The notes under the pieces are model-generated. The model ran no database searches. It was not told the origin of the DNA and saw nothing but the letters and a program-made list of their open reading frames with translations. DNA of 32,695 bases from Candidatus Woesearchaeota archaeon (lineage in GTDB: Archaea; Nanobdellota; Nanobdellia; Woesearchaeales; GCA-2687795). Positions 16,745 to 26,441 of the stretch are shown one piece after another (within the stretch, counting starts at the first letter, position 1; every line of letters begins with the position of its first letter). A program made the translations under genes and the position numbers. The stretch is taken from NCBI GenBank assembly GCA_002687795.1, contig NZBG01000010.1:1-32695 (forward strand). Direction: 5' to 3'.

Positions 16745-19700
16745 ATGAAAAAAGAGCTGGTATTAGTTGTATTCTTATTGTTTTTTGTTAAAATGAGCTA
16801 TGCTGATGTCTGCGGAGGTGATATTAGCTTTAATTCTTATCCTACTGAGCCATCTTGTGGTTCTTTTACATTAAGATTAAGAGATATCAGCACTCTTTGT
16901 AACCCTTTAGATGAATGTTGGGATGGCTATACATCAGCTTCTTTAGCCTTACCAGAAGGCTTATCAACTCCTAATCCTGCAGATTTAGATAAGACAATTG
17001 TCTCAAATATAAACCTCTATGAATATCCAATAACTTGCTCTATTGCTCAAGACTATGAAGTAATCCTAACCTTATCAAATGGAAGCACATGCGAAGAAAG
17101 CATTTCATTAAACTTCGCCCCAGTTGCCCCTTCCCTAGCCCTCTCAATAACCGCTCCTTCCTCTATAACCAAAGACATCCCAACTGATTTCACAGTTGAA
17201 GTCAATAATGACGGCACTGTTGATGTTGATAGCGTGGAGCTTTTATGGGAGGTCAGCCCTCCTGATTATACAGCAACTCCTCTTTCCGGAACTCTCTCTT
17301 TTGGCAAAATCACTGTTGGCCAGACCAAGTCAGACACTGTTTCAGTCACAGGCACTTCTCTCACAACAGATACCTTACCCACCTTTACTGTTGATGTAAC
17401 TAACCCAACATCATTGTCCTCAGTCACTGCCTCAGAAACCTTCTCAGTCACAGACGCCCTTTCAGTCTCCTGCACTAACCCTCTTGCTTTTAGCAAAGAT
17501 GATGAGATGATTCTTACCATTCCTGATGTATGCACTTCTGAGGATGGAGTAGCCTGGACAGCTACAGGTAATGCAGATATGGCAGCTGCAGTTGTTGGCA
17601 CAACAGTCATATTAACAACATCCTCCGGCTGGACCGGCACAGCAGATATAAACATGACAGCTTCTAAAGAGAGTCAAGAAGCTTCTGATTCTTTCACAGT
17701 TACTGTTTTAGAGCCAGGGGATATCCCCTGCGGCCAGACTGGCTATGTTGAGAGCGTATGCGATTATGACCAGGATGGCTCGTTCAGTAAACTCAGAACC
17801 TGCGCTCCAGGCTCTGTCTGCAATGACTGCAATGATGATAACAGGTATATCCATCCCAGGATGAATGAAACCTGCGATGGCATTGACCAGAACTGCAACC
17901 TTAGGTATGATGAGGATTTTGATGAGGACGCTGACGGCTTTACAAGCTGTGGAACAAGGACAGACGGCTCTGATAAGATTAAGGGCACAGATAAAAGTGA
18001 TCCCAGCTGGGACTGCAATAATACAAATGAGTTTATCTTCCCAACTAATGAAAACCCTTACTGTGATTGCGATAACACTAACAAGAGCCAAAGCAAGAGA
18101 GAGAGCATCTCTGACGGGGAGTGCGAGGATAATCTTGATAATGACTGCGATGATTTGACCGATGATGAGGATCCTGACTGCGACCCCTGCAATATCTTCG
18201 ATGATTTCAACCCTTTCCCGGAAATCATCATTACAAGGCCTGAGAGAACAGAATTGTTCATAGACGACCTGATAACGTTCAAGGCAGATGTTGACAGGGA
18301 GGAGTATATTGACAAGAAGAATATTTTATGGGAGTTCGGGGATGGAGGCATGGCTTACCGATTATTGGCAAATTATTCTTATGAAGAAGCAGGAACATAT
18401 ACTGCTAAAGTCAGCATAAGGGATAAGAAGGATTGCCATACAAGCTTTGACACTATAGAGCTAACCATCACTGAGTGTAAAGAAGATACAGATTGCGGGA
18501 ATAGCAGTTTTTGCTGCGATAACCTCTGCAAGGCGCCTGAGTGTATAATAGACCTGGATTGCGAGCAGGAAGACCCTTTGATTACAGATGAATTGTGCGA
18601 GAATAAGGGCTGCGATGCCTTTTGCTCCAGGGGTAATTGCACTATTAGCTGCACCGATGATGAGGATTGCAATGATCTGGATGATTCAACCATTGATAAG
18701 TGCGGCAACCCTGGCTCATGCGGCTCAAGATGCCTGCATAAGAAAGAAGAATTACAAATAAACATAGTTTCTCCTAAAGAGGGTGAGAGATACCCGGATA
18801 ATTTTGTTATGCTTGAGTATTCCACTAACATGGATGTTGAGTGTGAATACCAGCTGAATTATGGCAATAAGCAAAAACTCTACACAAACAAGTTTGAGAT
18901 ATGGGCAAGGCCGGGTGATAATGTTCTGGAGCTGTTCTGCAATGGCAAGAAGGCAGCTGTTAAGTTTGCTGTTGAAGGCGAGGCTAATTTAATAGGGGAT
19001 ATCGCAGGAGAGAGTGATGAGGAGTCCAGCCTGTTTGATTTCCTTAAGAAGAAAGAGCCGCTGATTAAGGTTTCTGAGGAGGAAATTACAACTTTGTTGG
19101 GCAGAGTGATCAAGGATGAGGGTGTTGGCTATGAACTTAAGAGAGAACTTAGCCTTAAGGGCAACCAAAGCACTATCAAGTTAGGGTTAAAGAACATTAA
19201 AACCTTTTTGGCGCTGAAGAATGTTGAGCTTACTGTTACAATCCCAAAGTCTATTGCAGAGAATGTTGACCAGATAAGGAGCGAGCCTGCGTTCACCGTG
19301 GTTGAGGCCGACCCTGTTGTGAGGCATGCTATACCTAACATCGGTACGGGAGGCTTGGAGAGTGTTTCTTATTCTATAGATAAGGAAATCACAGAGGAGC
19401 TGCTTAACCAGATAGCTGCAGAGGTAAATATAGCAGAGGTTACTGATGAGGATATTGAGGAGGTTAAGGATAAGATTGAGGAGACCCAGGATGCAACAGA
19501 GATCACAAAGAGGATAGTGAAAGAGGCTGGTAAGACAACGGTTACTACTACTATTGTGCCTAAAGGGGTCTTGAAGGATACAAAGGTTTTCCTTGAGATC
19601 CCGAAGTGCATGGCTGAGAAGCTGAACGAGGTTGCTTTTAAGAATAAGAATTTTAAGGTTATTTCTGATGACCCTTTGATTGTATGGCATTTTACAGAGC

Positions 19701-20089
19701 TGTCTGATAAGCTGGATCTGAGCTATGAGGTTTCCAAGGATATCAGCGTTGAGGATTGCGAAAGGCAGTCAGTTATTTTAGCATTAGCTGAGCAGATTGA
19801 GGCTATGGAGGTGGGCTCTCCGGCAGCGTCTTATTGGAGGCTGATCCTGGCAGCCTTAGTTGTTCCTGTTGTTGGCTTTGGGGTTGTTTATTTCCATAAA
19901 ACCGGCGGCAAGTCTCCGGATGATAAAAAGCTGGATGATGTTATTGATAAGACTGTAGCTTCTATCAAGGATGCTATGGCAAAGGGGTATTATAAGGAAG
20001 AGAGTTCTTTGAATAACCTTAAGCTTGAGCTTTATAAGAACGGCTGGGATGCCAAGTCTATTGAGAAGCTGTTTAAGAGGATTAAATAA
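16745..20089 (+). CDS. large cell-surface protein with MopE-type Ca-binding and PKD domains and a C-terminal TM plus cytoplasmic tail
   Basis: Signal peptide; CDGIDQNCNLRYDEDFDEDADGF and CEDNLDNDCDDLTDDEDPDC; PKD ILWEFGDGGMAYRLLANYSYEEAGTYTAKVSI; TM LILAALVVPVVGFGVVYF. Confidence 0.88.
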   Translation: MKKELVLVVFLLFFVKMSYADVCGGDISFNSYPTEPSCGSFTLRLRDISTLCNPLDECWDGYTSASLALPEGLSTPNPADLDKTIVSNINLYEYPITCSIAQDYEVILTLSNGSTCEESISLNFAPVAPSLALSITAPSSITKDIPTDFTVEVNNDGTVDVDSVELLWEVSPPDYTATPLSGTLSFGKITVGQTKSDTVSVTGTSLTTDTLPTFTVDVTNPTSLSSVTASETFSVTDALSVSCTNPLAFSKDDEMILTIPDVCTSEDGVAWTATGNADMAAAVVGTTVILTTSSGWTGTADINMTASKESQEASDSFTVTVLEPGDIPCGQTGYVESVCDYDQDGSFSKLRTCAPGSVCNDCNDDNRYIHPRMNETCDGIDQNCNLRYDEDFDEDADGFTSCGTRTDGSDKIKGTDKSDPSWDCNNTNEFIFPTNENPYCDCDNTNKSQSKRESISDGECEDNLDNDCDDLTDDEDPDCDPCNIFDDFNPFPEIIITRPERTELFIDDLITFKADVDREEYIDKKNILWEFGDGGMAYRLLANYSYEEAGTYTAKVSIRDKKDCHTSFDTIELTITECKEDTDCGNSSFCCDNLCKAPECIIDLDCEQEDPLITDELCENKGCDAFCSRGNCTISCTDDEDCNDLDDSTIDKCGNPGSCGSRCLHKKEELQINIVSPKEGERYPDNFVMLEYSTNMDVECEYQLNYGNKQKLYTNKFEIWARPGDNVLELFCNGKKAAVKFAVEGEANLIGDIAGESDEESSLFDFLKKKEPLIKVSEEEITTLLGRVIKDEGVGYELKRELSLKGNQSTIKLGLKNIKTFLALKNVELTVTIPKSIAENVDQIRSEPAFTVVEADPVVRHAIPNIGTGGLESVSYSIDKEITEELLNQIAAEVNIAEVTDEDIEEVKDKIEETQDATEITKRIVKEAGKTTVTTTIVPKGVLKDTKVFLEIPKCMAEKLNEVAFKNKNFKVISDDPLIVWHFTELSDKLDLSYEVSKDISVEDCERQSVILALAEQIEAMEVGSPAASYWRLILAALVVPVVGFGVVYFHKTGGKSPDDKKLDDVIDKTVASIKDAMAKGYYKEESSLNNLKLELYKNGWDAKSIEKLFKRIK

Positions 20090-20197
20090 TCCCTACAGTA
20101 CACTCTATAAGTCGCAAAGTATTTAAATGATTTTGTATCTCCTACACTGATATAAAATTAAAAGGGGTTGATTGAAAAATATTTTTTATGTATTTTG

Positions 20198-21232
20198 GTG
20201 ATTAACATTAAGAAATTAATACTACTGATTATTTTGGTTTTATTGTATTCTTTTTCTGCGTCAGCTTCTAAGCTTTTGATTACAGACCTTGATGTTGATG
20301 TGGGTGATAAGACTGATAAGAACCTGCAGGAAGGTGATACTATCAGCGATGAGGCTGCGCCTGAGTCAGAGGTGAGCTTTGAGATAGAAGTAATGAATAA
20401 TTTTACAAGAACAGAGGATATTGAGATTGAGGATATTACTGTTACTGTGTATATAAGGAATATTGATGATGATGATGACCTGGAAGAGGAGAGCGATGAG
20501 TTTAACCTGAAGGCTGATAAGGATAAGAAGGTTACAGTGGATTTTTCCCTGCCTCTGGAGGTTGAGGAGGACAGCTACACTGTTGATATAGAGATTGAGG
20601 GAAAGGATGAGAACGGCACAAGCCATACAGTTTCCTGGGCTTTGTATCTGGATTTAGATAAGGAGAGCCATCTTTTGAAGCTGATTAAGGCGGATTTGGA
20701 GGAGAGTTCGCTGGTGTGCCCTGATTCTACATATCTTAGCATAGAGATTGTCAATATTGGAGCGAATGAGGAAGAGGATGTTGAGCTGTCTGTCAGTAAC
20801 AGTGATTTGGATATAAATGAAAACAGGGTGTTTACCCTCACCGAGGATCCTTATGACAGCGACAGCACATATGAAGAGAAGCTGTTTATTGATATACCTA
20901 ATGATGTTGATGGGGGCAGTTATATTTTAAGGCTGAAGGCAGCTTATGGCAGCAGGGTGCTTGAGCAAAGCCTTGATTTAAACGTGTTGTGCGGGAATGA
21001 AGAAGAAGAAGAAGAGGAGGAGGAAGAGGCTGAAGCTCCTGAGCAGGAGGAGGAAGAGGAAACCGGGGGTATGGAGAGCATCACAACCACTGCAATCCAG
21101 CCAATTTCTGTGAGGCCAGATTCTTTTATAGAAAGATATAAATATGTAATTGCTGTAGTTCTTGCTTATCTTGTTGTTTTTTCAGCATTGGTTGTTTTTG
21201 CTGTTAAGATATTCAGAAAGAGAAGCTATTAA
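20198..21232 (+). CDS. acidic S-layer-like/surface protein with C-terminal TM
   Basis: Signal peptide, beta-rich CARDB-like repeats, poly-Glu stretch, TM YVIAVVLAYLVVFSALVVFAV; GTG 20198 preferred over TTG 20168. Confidence 0.75.
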   Translation: MINIKKLILLIILVLLYSFSASASKLLITDLDVDVGDKTDKNLQEGDTISDEAAPESEVSFEIEVMNNFTRTEDIEIEDITVTVYIRNIDDDDDLEEESDEFNLKADKDKKVTVDFSLPLEVEEDSYTVDIEIEGKDENGTSHTVSWALYLDLDKESHLLKLIKADLEESSLVCPDSTYLSIEIVNIGANEEEDVELSVSNSDLDINENRVFTLTEDPYDSDSTYEEKLFIDIPNDVDGGSYILRLKAAYGSRVLEQSLDLNVLCGNEEEEEEEEEEAEAPEQEEEEETGGMESITTTAIQPISVRPDSFIERYKYVIAVVLAYLVVFSALVVFAVKIFRKRSY

Positions 21233-21243
21233 AAGAGGAATGA

Positions 21244-21717
21244 ATGAAGAATACAATCTCAAAGGATACTCCGCTTGCTGAGATAGTTCTGAGAAGGTAT
21301 GAGAAGCCGGATTCTTTTTCTGATAGAGAATTGATAAGAAAATTATGCTTGTCCATAGGATTGCTGCAGCCGGGTGATTCAAGGGATATTGTTGTTGATG
21401 TTTTTTATGTCATGCTTAAGAACAAGGGTAAAGAATTATCCTCAGAAAATATCAAAGAGTTAGTGATAAAGAACAGGAAAGAGTATAATCTTGTCCTGTT
21501 AGGCATTGCTTCTTCTAATATAAGGAGGCAGCTGAAGCGGCTGAGGGATATTTTCCTTATTGAGAAGGTTGCTAACAGCTACAGAATATCTGAGAATTCA
21601 ATGCTTTCGGATATTTTTAAGGAGAAGCTGGAGAGGTTCTTGTTTCCTTCCATTGTTAACAGGGTGAGTGAGTATTTTAAGGTTGTGGATGAGAAGTTTT
21701 ATGGGGAGAGTGAGTAG
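21244..21717 (+). CDS. hypothetical, possibly winged-HTH protein (157 aa)
   Basis: NIRRQLKRLRDIFLIEKVANSYRISE resembles a wHTH recognition region; directly downstream of the surface protein gene. Confidence 0.6.
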   Translation: MKNTISKDTPLAEIVLRRYEKPDSFSDRELIRKLCLSIGLLQPGDSRDIVVDVFYVMLKNKGKELSSENIKELVIKNRKEYNLVLLGIASSNIRRQLKRLRDIFLIEKVANSYRISENSMLSDIFKEKLERFLFPSIVNRVSEYFKVVDEKFYGESE

Positions 21718-21766
21718 GCATTTCCACAATATTTAAATATCCTTTCCGTTTAAGGTATTCTTTAGT

Positions 21767-22516
21767 ATGAATAAAACAAAGATAGCTATATCTATTGACC
21801 AGCCTTTGCTTGAGCTGATTGATTCAAAGGTGGATGGCTCTATTATCAGGAGCAGGAGCCAGGCTATTGAGTTCTTCCTGAGGAAAGGGATTGGTGAGCA
21901 GACTATCAAGGATGCTGTGTTATTAGTGCATAAGAAGGATTTTGGCATGCTGCTTGAGGAGTTCCAGGGGAGCAGGCTGATTGTGAAGCATCTGAAGTTC
22001 CTGATTGAGAACGGCATCAATAATGTTTATCTTGTTACACAGCCGAATGATAAGATCAATGAGATTAATAAGCTGATTTCCGGGCTTAAGGTAAAGGTGA
22101 ACTATGTTTATGAGAAGAATCCAAGGGGAACAGCTTCTGCTTTAAATCTTGTCAGGGATTATCTGAAGGAGAGCTTTGTGGTTATTAACGGGGATACTTA
22201 TAATGAGTTTAACCTAAGAAAGATGATGAATAAGCATGTTAAGTCTAATAAGGTTGCTACAATAGGGCTTATTACCAGCAAAGCGCCGCATAATTACAGC
22301 TCTGTTACGCTTGAAGGGGATAATGTGATTTTTTTCAAGGATAAGGAGAGGACAGAGTCTTTTATTATCAATGCGGGCATCTATATCTTTAAGCCTGATG
22401 TTTTTAATTATCTTAAGGATATCAGCTCATTGGAGAGAGAGGTTTTTCCAAATCTGACGCAGATTAATGAGCTGCAGGGCTATTTTACTTATGGAGTGTA
22501 TAAGCATTTTAGTTAG
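21767..22516 (+). CDS. ribbon-helix-helix domain fused to degenerate sugar nucleotidyltransferase domain
   Basis: RHH KIAISIDQPLLELIDSKVDGSIIRSRSQAIEFFLRKGI; NTase-like EKNPRGTASALNLVRDYL...FVVINGDTYNEFNL...FIINAGIYIFKPDVF; canonical GGxGTRL loop absent. Confidence 0.82.
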   Translation: MNKTKIAISIDQPLLELIDSKVDGSIIRSRSQAIEFFLRKGIGEQTIKDAVLLVHKKDFGMLLEEFQGSRLIVKHLKFLIENGINNVYLVTQPNDKINEINKLISGLKVKVNYVYEKNPRGTASALNLVRDYLKESFVVINGDTYNEFNLRKMMNKHVKSNKVATIGLITSKAPHNYSSVTLEGDNVIFFKDKERTESFIINAGIYIFKPDVFNYLKDISSLEREVFPNLTQINELQGYFTYGVYKHFS

Positions 22517-22525
22517 TATTCTTAT

Positions 22526-23398
22526 ATGAAGATGAAAAAATATATCAAAATTCTGATTATAATAATAATACTAATTATTATAACATTAATAGCAATAAAT
22601 GCAGAATATACGGGAAGTAAAGTAAAAAGCATAATTATTAGTTCTTCTGTTGATGATTCTCCTGGTGATGCACCTAAAAATACATTCCCATTGATATTAT
22701 TCCATGGATTCAATCCAACATATAGTCCGCGACTCTCAGAATTTATATTAAGAAGTATGCAGAATAAATTATCTCAGGATCTCGATTATAGGAATAAGGG
22801 ATTATTTACATCCGAAACAACATGCGCAGAGTTACGATATTCAAAGATTCCTATAATAATTCGGGCTACATACCTCAAACAATTCGAATTACTTGAGATT
22901 GAAGATTATAGTAAAAATGTTGATAAGATAATTTTAAAGGTTAAATACTGTACAGGAGCTGATAAAGTTGATGTTATTACATATTCTATGGGGGGTATTG
23001 TAGTTCGTTATTATATCAAGAATATCGATAATTCATCTATAAGAAGACTAATTCTGTTGGGAACTCCAAACCATGGAGGGCTTTATAATATTGGATGGTT
23101 TGCGAATTATCTCGTTGAAGATGGAAAATCAAGGATAAACCTAGATTTTATTGAGCTTTCAGAAAACCATGATTTTATGAAATCTTTGAATAGTGGAGAT
23201 GAAACTATTGGAGATATTGAATATTATACTATTGCAGGGGAGATTGATCAGAAAGGAGATGGCCTTATTTTATCTGAATCAGTTAGCTTGGATGGTGAAA
23301 ATGCTCATCTGGTTGTTCCATGCAGACATTCCCTAATGAATTTGCCCTTTATATGTCCTGATGCATACACGTTTATTAAAGAAGTGTTCAGCTCATAA
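22526..23398 (+). CDS. alpha/beta-hydrolase, lipase-like, N-terminal membrane anchor
   Basis: ILFHGFNP, nucleophile elbow VDVITYSMGGIVVRYYI, LLGTPNHGG. Confidence 0.82.
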   Translation: MKMKKYIKILIIIIILIIITLIAINAEYTGSKVKSIIISSSVDDSPGDAPKNTFPLILFHGFNPTYSPRLSEFILRSMQNKLSQDLDYRNKGLFTSETTCAELRYSKIPIIIRATYLKQFELLEIEDYSKNVDKIILKVKYCTGADKVDVITYSMGGIVVRYYIKNIDNSSIRRLILLGTPNHGGLYNIGWFANYLVEDGKSRINLDFIELSENHDFMKSLNSGDETIGDIEYYTIAGEIDQKGDGLILSESVSLDGENAHLVVPCRHSLMNLPFICPDAYTFIKEVFSS

Positions 23399-23432
23399 GC
23401 AAGATAATTGTATTCTTATAATCCTTATTTCC

Positions 23433-23446
23433 CAAACTATAGTTTG
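23433..23446. promoter_or_regulatory. 14-bp perfect palindrome upstream of the nrdR TATA box
   Basis: CAAACTATAGTTTG just 5' of AAATATTTATATATAGG. Confidence 0.4.
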
Positions 23447-23486
23447 CAGAACAAAAATATTTATATATAGGTCATTCTAAGAAATT

Positions 23487-23531
23487 ACCACATATTGTGG
23501 TTTTCAATTATAATATGCACAATATGTTGTG
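23487..23531. promoter_or_regulatory. tandem NrdR-box-like palindromes
   Basis: ACCACA-TAT-TGTGGT (23487-23501) and CACAA-TATG-TTGTG (23518-23531); centres about 30.5 bp apart. Confidence 0.65.
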
Positions 23532-23568
23532 GTTAACCTAAAGTAGTAAAAACTTATATTTTGCACAA

Positions 23569-24030
23569 ATGATCTGCCCTTACTGCCATAATGAAGATAC
23601 AAAAGTGCTGGATAAGAGAGAGACTGAGGATGAAAAGGTCACAAGGAGAAGGAGGGAATGCTTAAAGTGCGGGAAGAGGTTTACAACCTATGAAAGGATT
23701 GAAGACCTTAATTTAGTGGTTGTCAAGAAGGATGATAAAAGGGAGCAGTATGACAGGCAGAAGCTAAGGTCGGGAATCTTAAAGTCATGCGAGAAGCTTC
23801 CTATCCCAACAGAGAAGATTGATAAGCTGGTTGATGATATTGAGGCTGAGCTGAAAAGCAAGGCGACTAATGAGATTAAGAGCGTAGAGGTTGGCAATCT
23901 TGTTATAAAGAAGCTGAAAAAGCTCAATAAGGTTGCGTATATAAGGTTTGCATCTGTTTATCAGGAGTTTGCTGATTTGAAGGAGTTCGAGGAAGAGCTG
24001 CATAAGCTGCTGAAGAAAGGGAAGAGGTGA
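23569..24030 (+). CDS. nrdR: NrdR transcriptional repressor
   Basis: MICPYCHNEDTKVLDKR...RRRRECLKCGKRFTTYERIEDLNLVVVKKD zinc ribbon plus ATP-cone. Confidence 0.95.
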   Translation: MICPYCHNEDTKVLDKRETEDEKVTRRRRECLKCGKRFTTYERIEDLNLVVVKKDDKREQYDRQKLRSGILKSCEKLPIPTEKIDKLVDDIEAELKSKATNEIKSVEVGNLVIKKLKKLNKVAYIRFASVYQEFADLKEFEEELHKLLKKGKR

Positions 24031-24039
24031 ATAGTATAA

Positions 24040-26163
24040 ATGATTAAGAATATCAGAAAACGGGATGGAAGGATTGTAGAGTTTACAGAAGAAAAAATTG
24101 TCAATGCAATCTTCAAGGCTGCTGAGTCTGTTGGCGGCCATGACAAAGAGACTGCTGAAAAGCTTGCGAATAAGGTTACAACCATCCTTGAATATAAGCA
24201 TGATAATAATGATACTCCTACTGTTGAAGAGCTTCAGGATGTTGTTGAAAGAGTGCTTATTAAGAGCGGCCATGCAAAGACTGCCAAAGCTTATATCTTA
24301 TATAGGAACCAGCATAAAAAGTTAAGGGAAGCAAAGTCAACCTTTATTGATGCTCAGAACACTATTAATTCTTATTTAAAGCAGGATGACTGGAGGGTTA
24401 AGGAGAACAGCAATGAAGCTTATTCCTTCTCAGGATTATTATTATACACTGCAGGCAAGGTTATGGCTCATTATAACCTTAATGAGATGTACACAGAGGA
24501 TATAAAGAATGCTCATGTTAATGGATATTTCCATATCCATGATCTGTCCCATGGGGTTATTGGCTATTGCGCGGGATGGAGCCTTAAGAACCTTTTGTTG
24601 AAAGGCTTTGGAGGCATACCTAATAAGGTTGACTGCAAGCCTGCAAAGCATATGGGCACTGTTGTGCATCAGATGGTTAATTATATTGGCTGCCTGCAGA
24701 TGGAGTTTGCGGGTGCGCAGGCATTCAGCTCTGTTGACACTTTATTATCTCCATTCGTGAAGACTGACAACTTAACTTATAAACAGGTAAAGCAGGCTGT
24801 GCAGCAATTGGTTTTTTCTTTGAATATCCCTTCAAGATGGGGAGCGCAGTATCCTTTTTCTAACCTTACTTTTGACTGGGTCCCGCCAAAGGATATGAAA
24901 GACCAGAAAGCCATAGTTGGCGGCAAGGAGCAGGATTTTACATATAGCGACTGCCAGGAAGAGATGAATATGATAAACAAGGCTTTCCTTGAGGTTATGA
25001 TTGAAGGGGATGCAAACGGCAGGACTTTCTCATTCCCTATTCCTACTTATAATCTTACTAAAGATTTTGACTGGAATAATGAGAACGCAAAGCTGCTTTT
25101 TGAGCTTACAGCCAAATACGGCACTCCTTATTTCCAGAATTATATTGGAAGTAACCTTGACCCTAGCTCAATAAGGGCTATGTGCTGCCGCCTTAATCTT
25201 GACCAGAACGAGCTTATGAACAGGCCCGGAAGCATGTGGGGTCCTGGAGATAGTACAGGTTCTATAGGCGTTGTCACAATAAATGTCAACAGGCTTGCAT
25301 ATGAAGCTAAGAACCAGGAAGAGTTCTTTGCAAGAATAAAGCATTATATGATTCTTGCGAAAGAATCTCTTGAGATAAAGAGAGAGGTTGTTGAAAGAAA
25401 TCTTAAGAACGGCTTGATGCCTTACACCAAGGGTTATTTAGGAACTTTTAAGAACCATTTCTCCACAATTGGATTGTGCGGCATGAACGAAGCAAGCCTT
25501 AACCTTATAGGAAAGGATATCAGCACAGAGGAAGGCAAGGAATTAACAATAAACACCTTAAAGTCCATGAGGGATACCATAAAAGAGCTCCAGGCAGAGA
25601 CAGGTAACCTGTATAATCTTGAGGCAACGCCTGCAGAATCCACAGCTTACAGGCTTGCAAAGTTTGACAAGAAGTTCCATCCTGACATCATTACTGCAGG
25701 AGAGGATGCGCCCTATCTTACTAATTCCACACACCTTCCTGTTGGTCTTACAGATAACGCGATTGAAGCTATAGAGCACCAGAATGATATCCAGCCGTTG
25801 TATACTGGGGGCACAATTTTCCATACTTTCCTTGGTGAGAAGATGTGCTCAGGAGAGAGCTGTAAAAGGCTTGTTAAGAAGATAGCCCATAATACAAGGC
25901 TGCCTTATTTTTCAATAACACCTACCTTCAGTGTTTGCAAAACGCATGGCTATATTAAGGGCAAAGAACTTAACTGCCCTGAGTGCGGAGAGGAGACTGA
26001 GGTGTTCTCAAGGATAGTGGGTTATTACAGGCCTATAAAGAACTGGAATATTGGTAAGAAGGAAGAGTTCAAGGACAGAAAGGAGTATCTGGAAAAGAAG
26101 TCATTGGAACATCCCTTTAAGACAGAATTGTCAAGTTTTGCTCAAAATGATCAAAAGCTATAA
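24040..26163 (+). CDS. nrdD: anaerobic ribonucleoside-triphosphate reductase (class III)
   Basis: N-terminal ATP-cone; CKTHGYIKGKELNCPECGEETEVFSRIVGYYRPIKNWNIGKKEEFKDR zinc site and glycyl radical motif. Confidence 0.97.
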   Translation: MIKNIRKRDGRIVEFTEEKIVNAIFKAAESVGGHDKETAEKLANKVTTILEYKHDNNDTPTVEELQDVVERVLIKSGHAKTAKAYILYRNQHKKLREAKSTFIDAQNTINSYLKQDDWRVKENSNEAYSFSGLLLYTAGKVMAHYNLNEMYTEDIKNAHVNGYFHIHDLSHGVIGYCAGWSLKNLLLKGFGGIPNKVDCKPAKHMGTVVHQMVNYIGCLQMEFAGAQAFSSVDTLLSPFVKTDNLTYKQVKQAVQQLVFSLNIPSRWGAQYPFSNLTFDWVPPKDMKDQKAIVGGKEQDFTYSDCQEEMNMINKAFLEVMIEGDANGRTFSFPIPTYNLTKDFDWNNENAKLLFELTAKYGTPYFQNYIGSNLDPSSIRAMCCRLNLDQNELMNRPGSMWGPGDSTGSIGVVTINVNRLAYEAKNQEEFFARIKHYMILAKESLEIKREVVERNLKNGLMPYTKGYLGTFKNHFSTIGLCGMNEASLNLIGKDISTEEGKELTINTLKSMRDTIKELQAETGNLYNLEATPAESTAYRLAKFDKKFHPDIITAGEDAPYLTNSTHLPVGLTDNAIEAIEHQNDIQPLYTGGTIFHTFLGEKMCSGESCKRLVKKIAHNTRLPYFSITPTFSVCKTHGYIKGKELNCPECGEETEVFSRIVGYYRPIKNWNIGKKEEFKDRKEYLEKKSLEHPFKTELSSFAQNDQKL

Positions 26164-26416
26164 GCTGTTTTTCACGCCAATGTGCCCTAACTGCCCTTCT
26201 GTTAAGGAGTTTATGAAAACTCAGGGCATGGAAGGCAAAGAGATTGATGCAACCTCTGATGAAGGCATAGAGGAGGCAAGGAAGTATGAGGTTATGAGTG
26301 TGCCGACTGTTTTGTTTTTTGATGAGAAAGGAGAATTAATAGGGAGAGCGAATAACATAGAGGAAGTAAAAAGGCTGATTGAGAATAAGAGCTTGGCAGA
26401 TGTTGGAAAGGCTTAA
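26147..26416 (+). CDS. glutaredoxin/thioredoxin-like protein
   Basis: KLFFTPMCPNCPSVKEFM...YEVMSVPTVLFFDEKGELIGR; overlaps the nrdD end; start placed at ATG 26147. Confidence 0.88.
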   Translation: MIKSYKLFFTPMCPNCPSVKEFMKTQGMEGKEIDATSDEGIEEARKYEVMSVPTVLFFDEKGELIGRANNIEEVKRLIENKSLADVGKA

Positions 26417-26441
26417 AAGTTATTTCAGTTTCTTTGTACAA

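Noticed and set aside
17266-19690. Numerous minus-strand ORFs (for example 17266-17655, 17708-18091, 18379-18831, 19187-19690)
   Set aside because: Antisense shadows of the 1114-aa surface protein; repetitive Ser/Val/Leu composition and no motifs
23785-24273. Minus-strand 162-aa ORF over nrdR/nrdD
   Set aside because: Antisense to two well-supported genes; low-complexity composition
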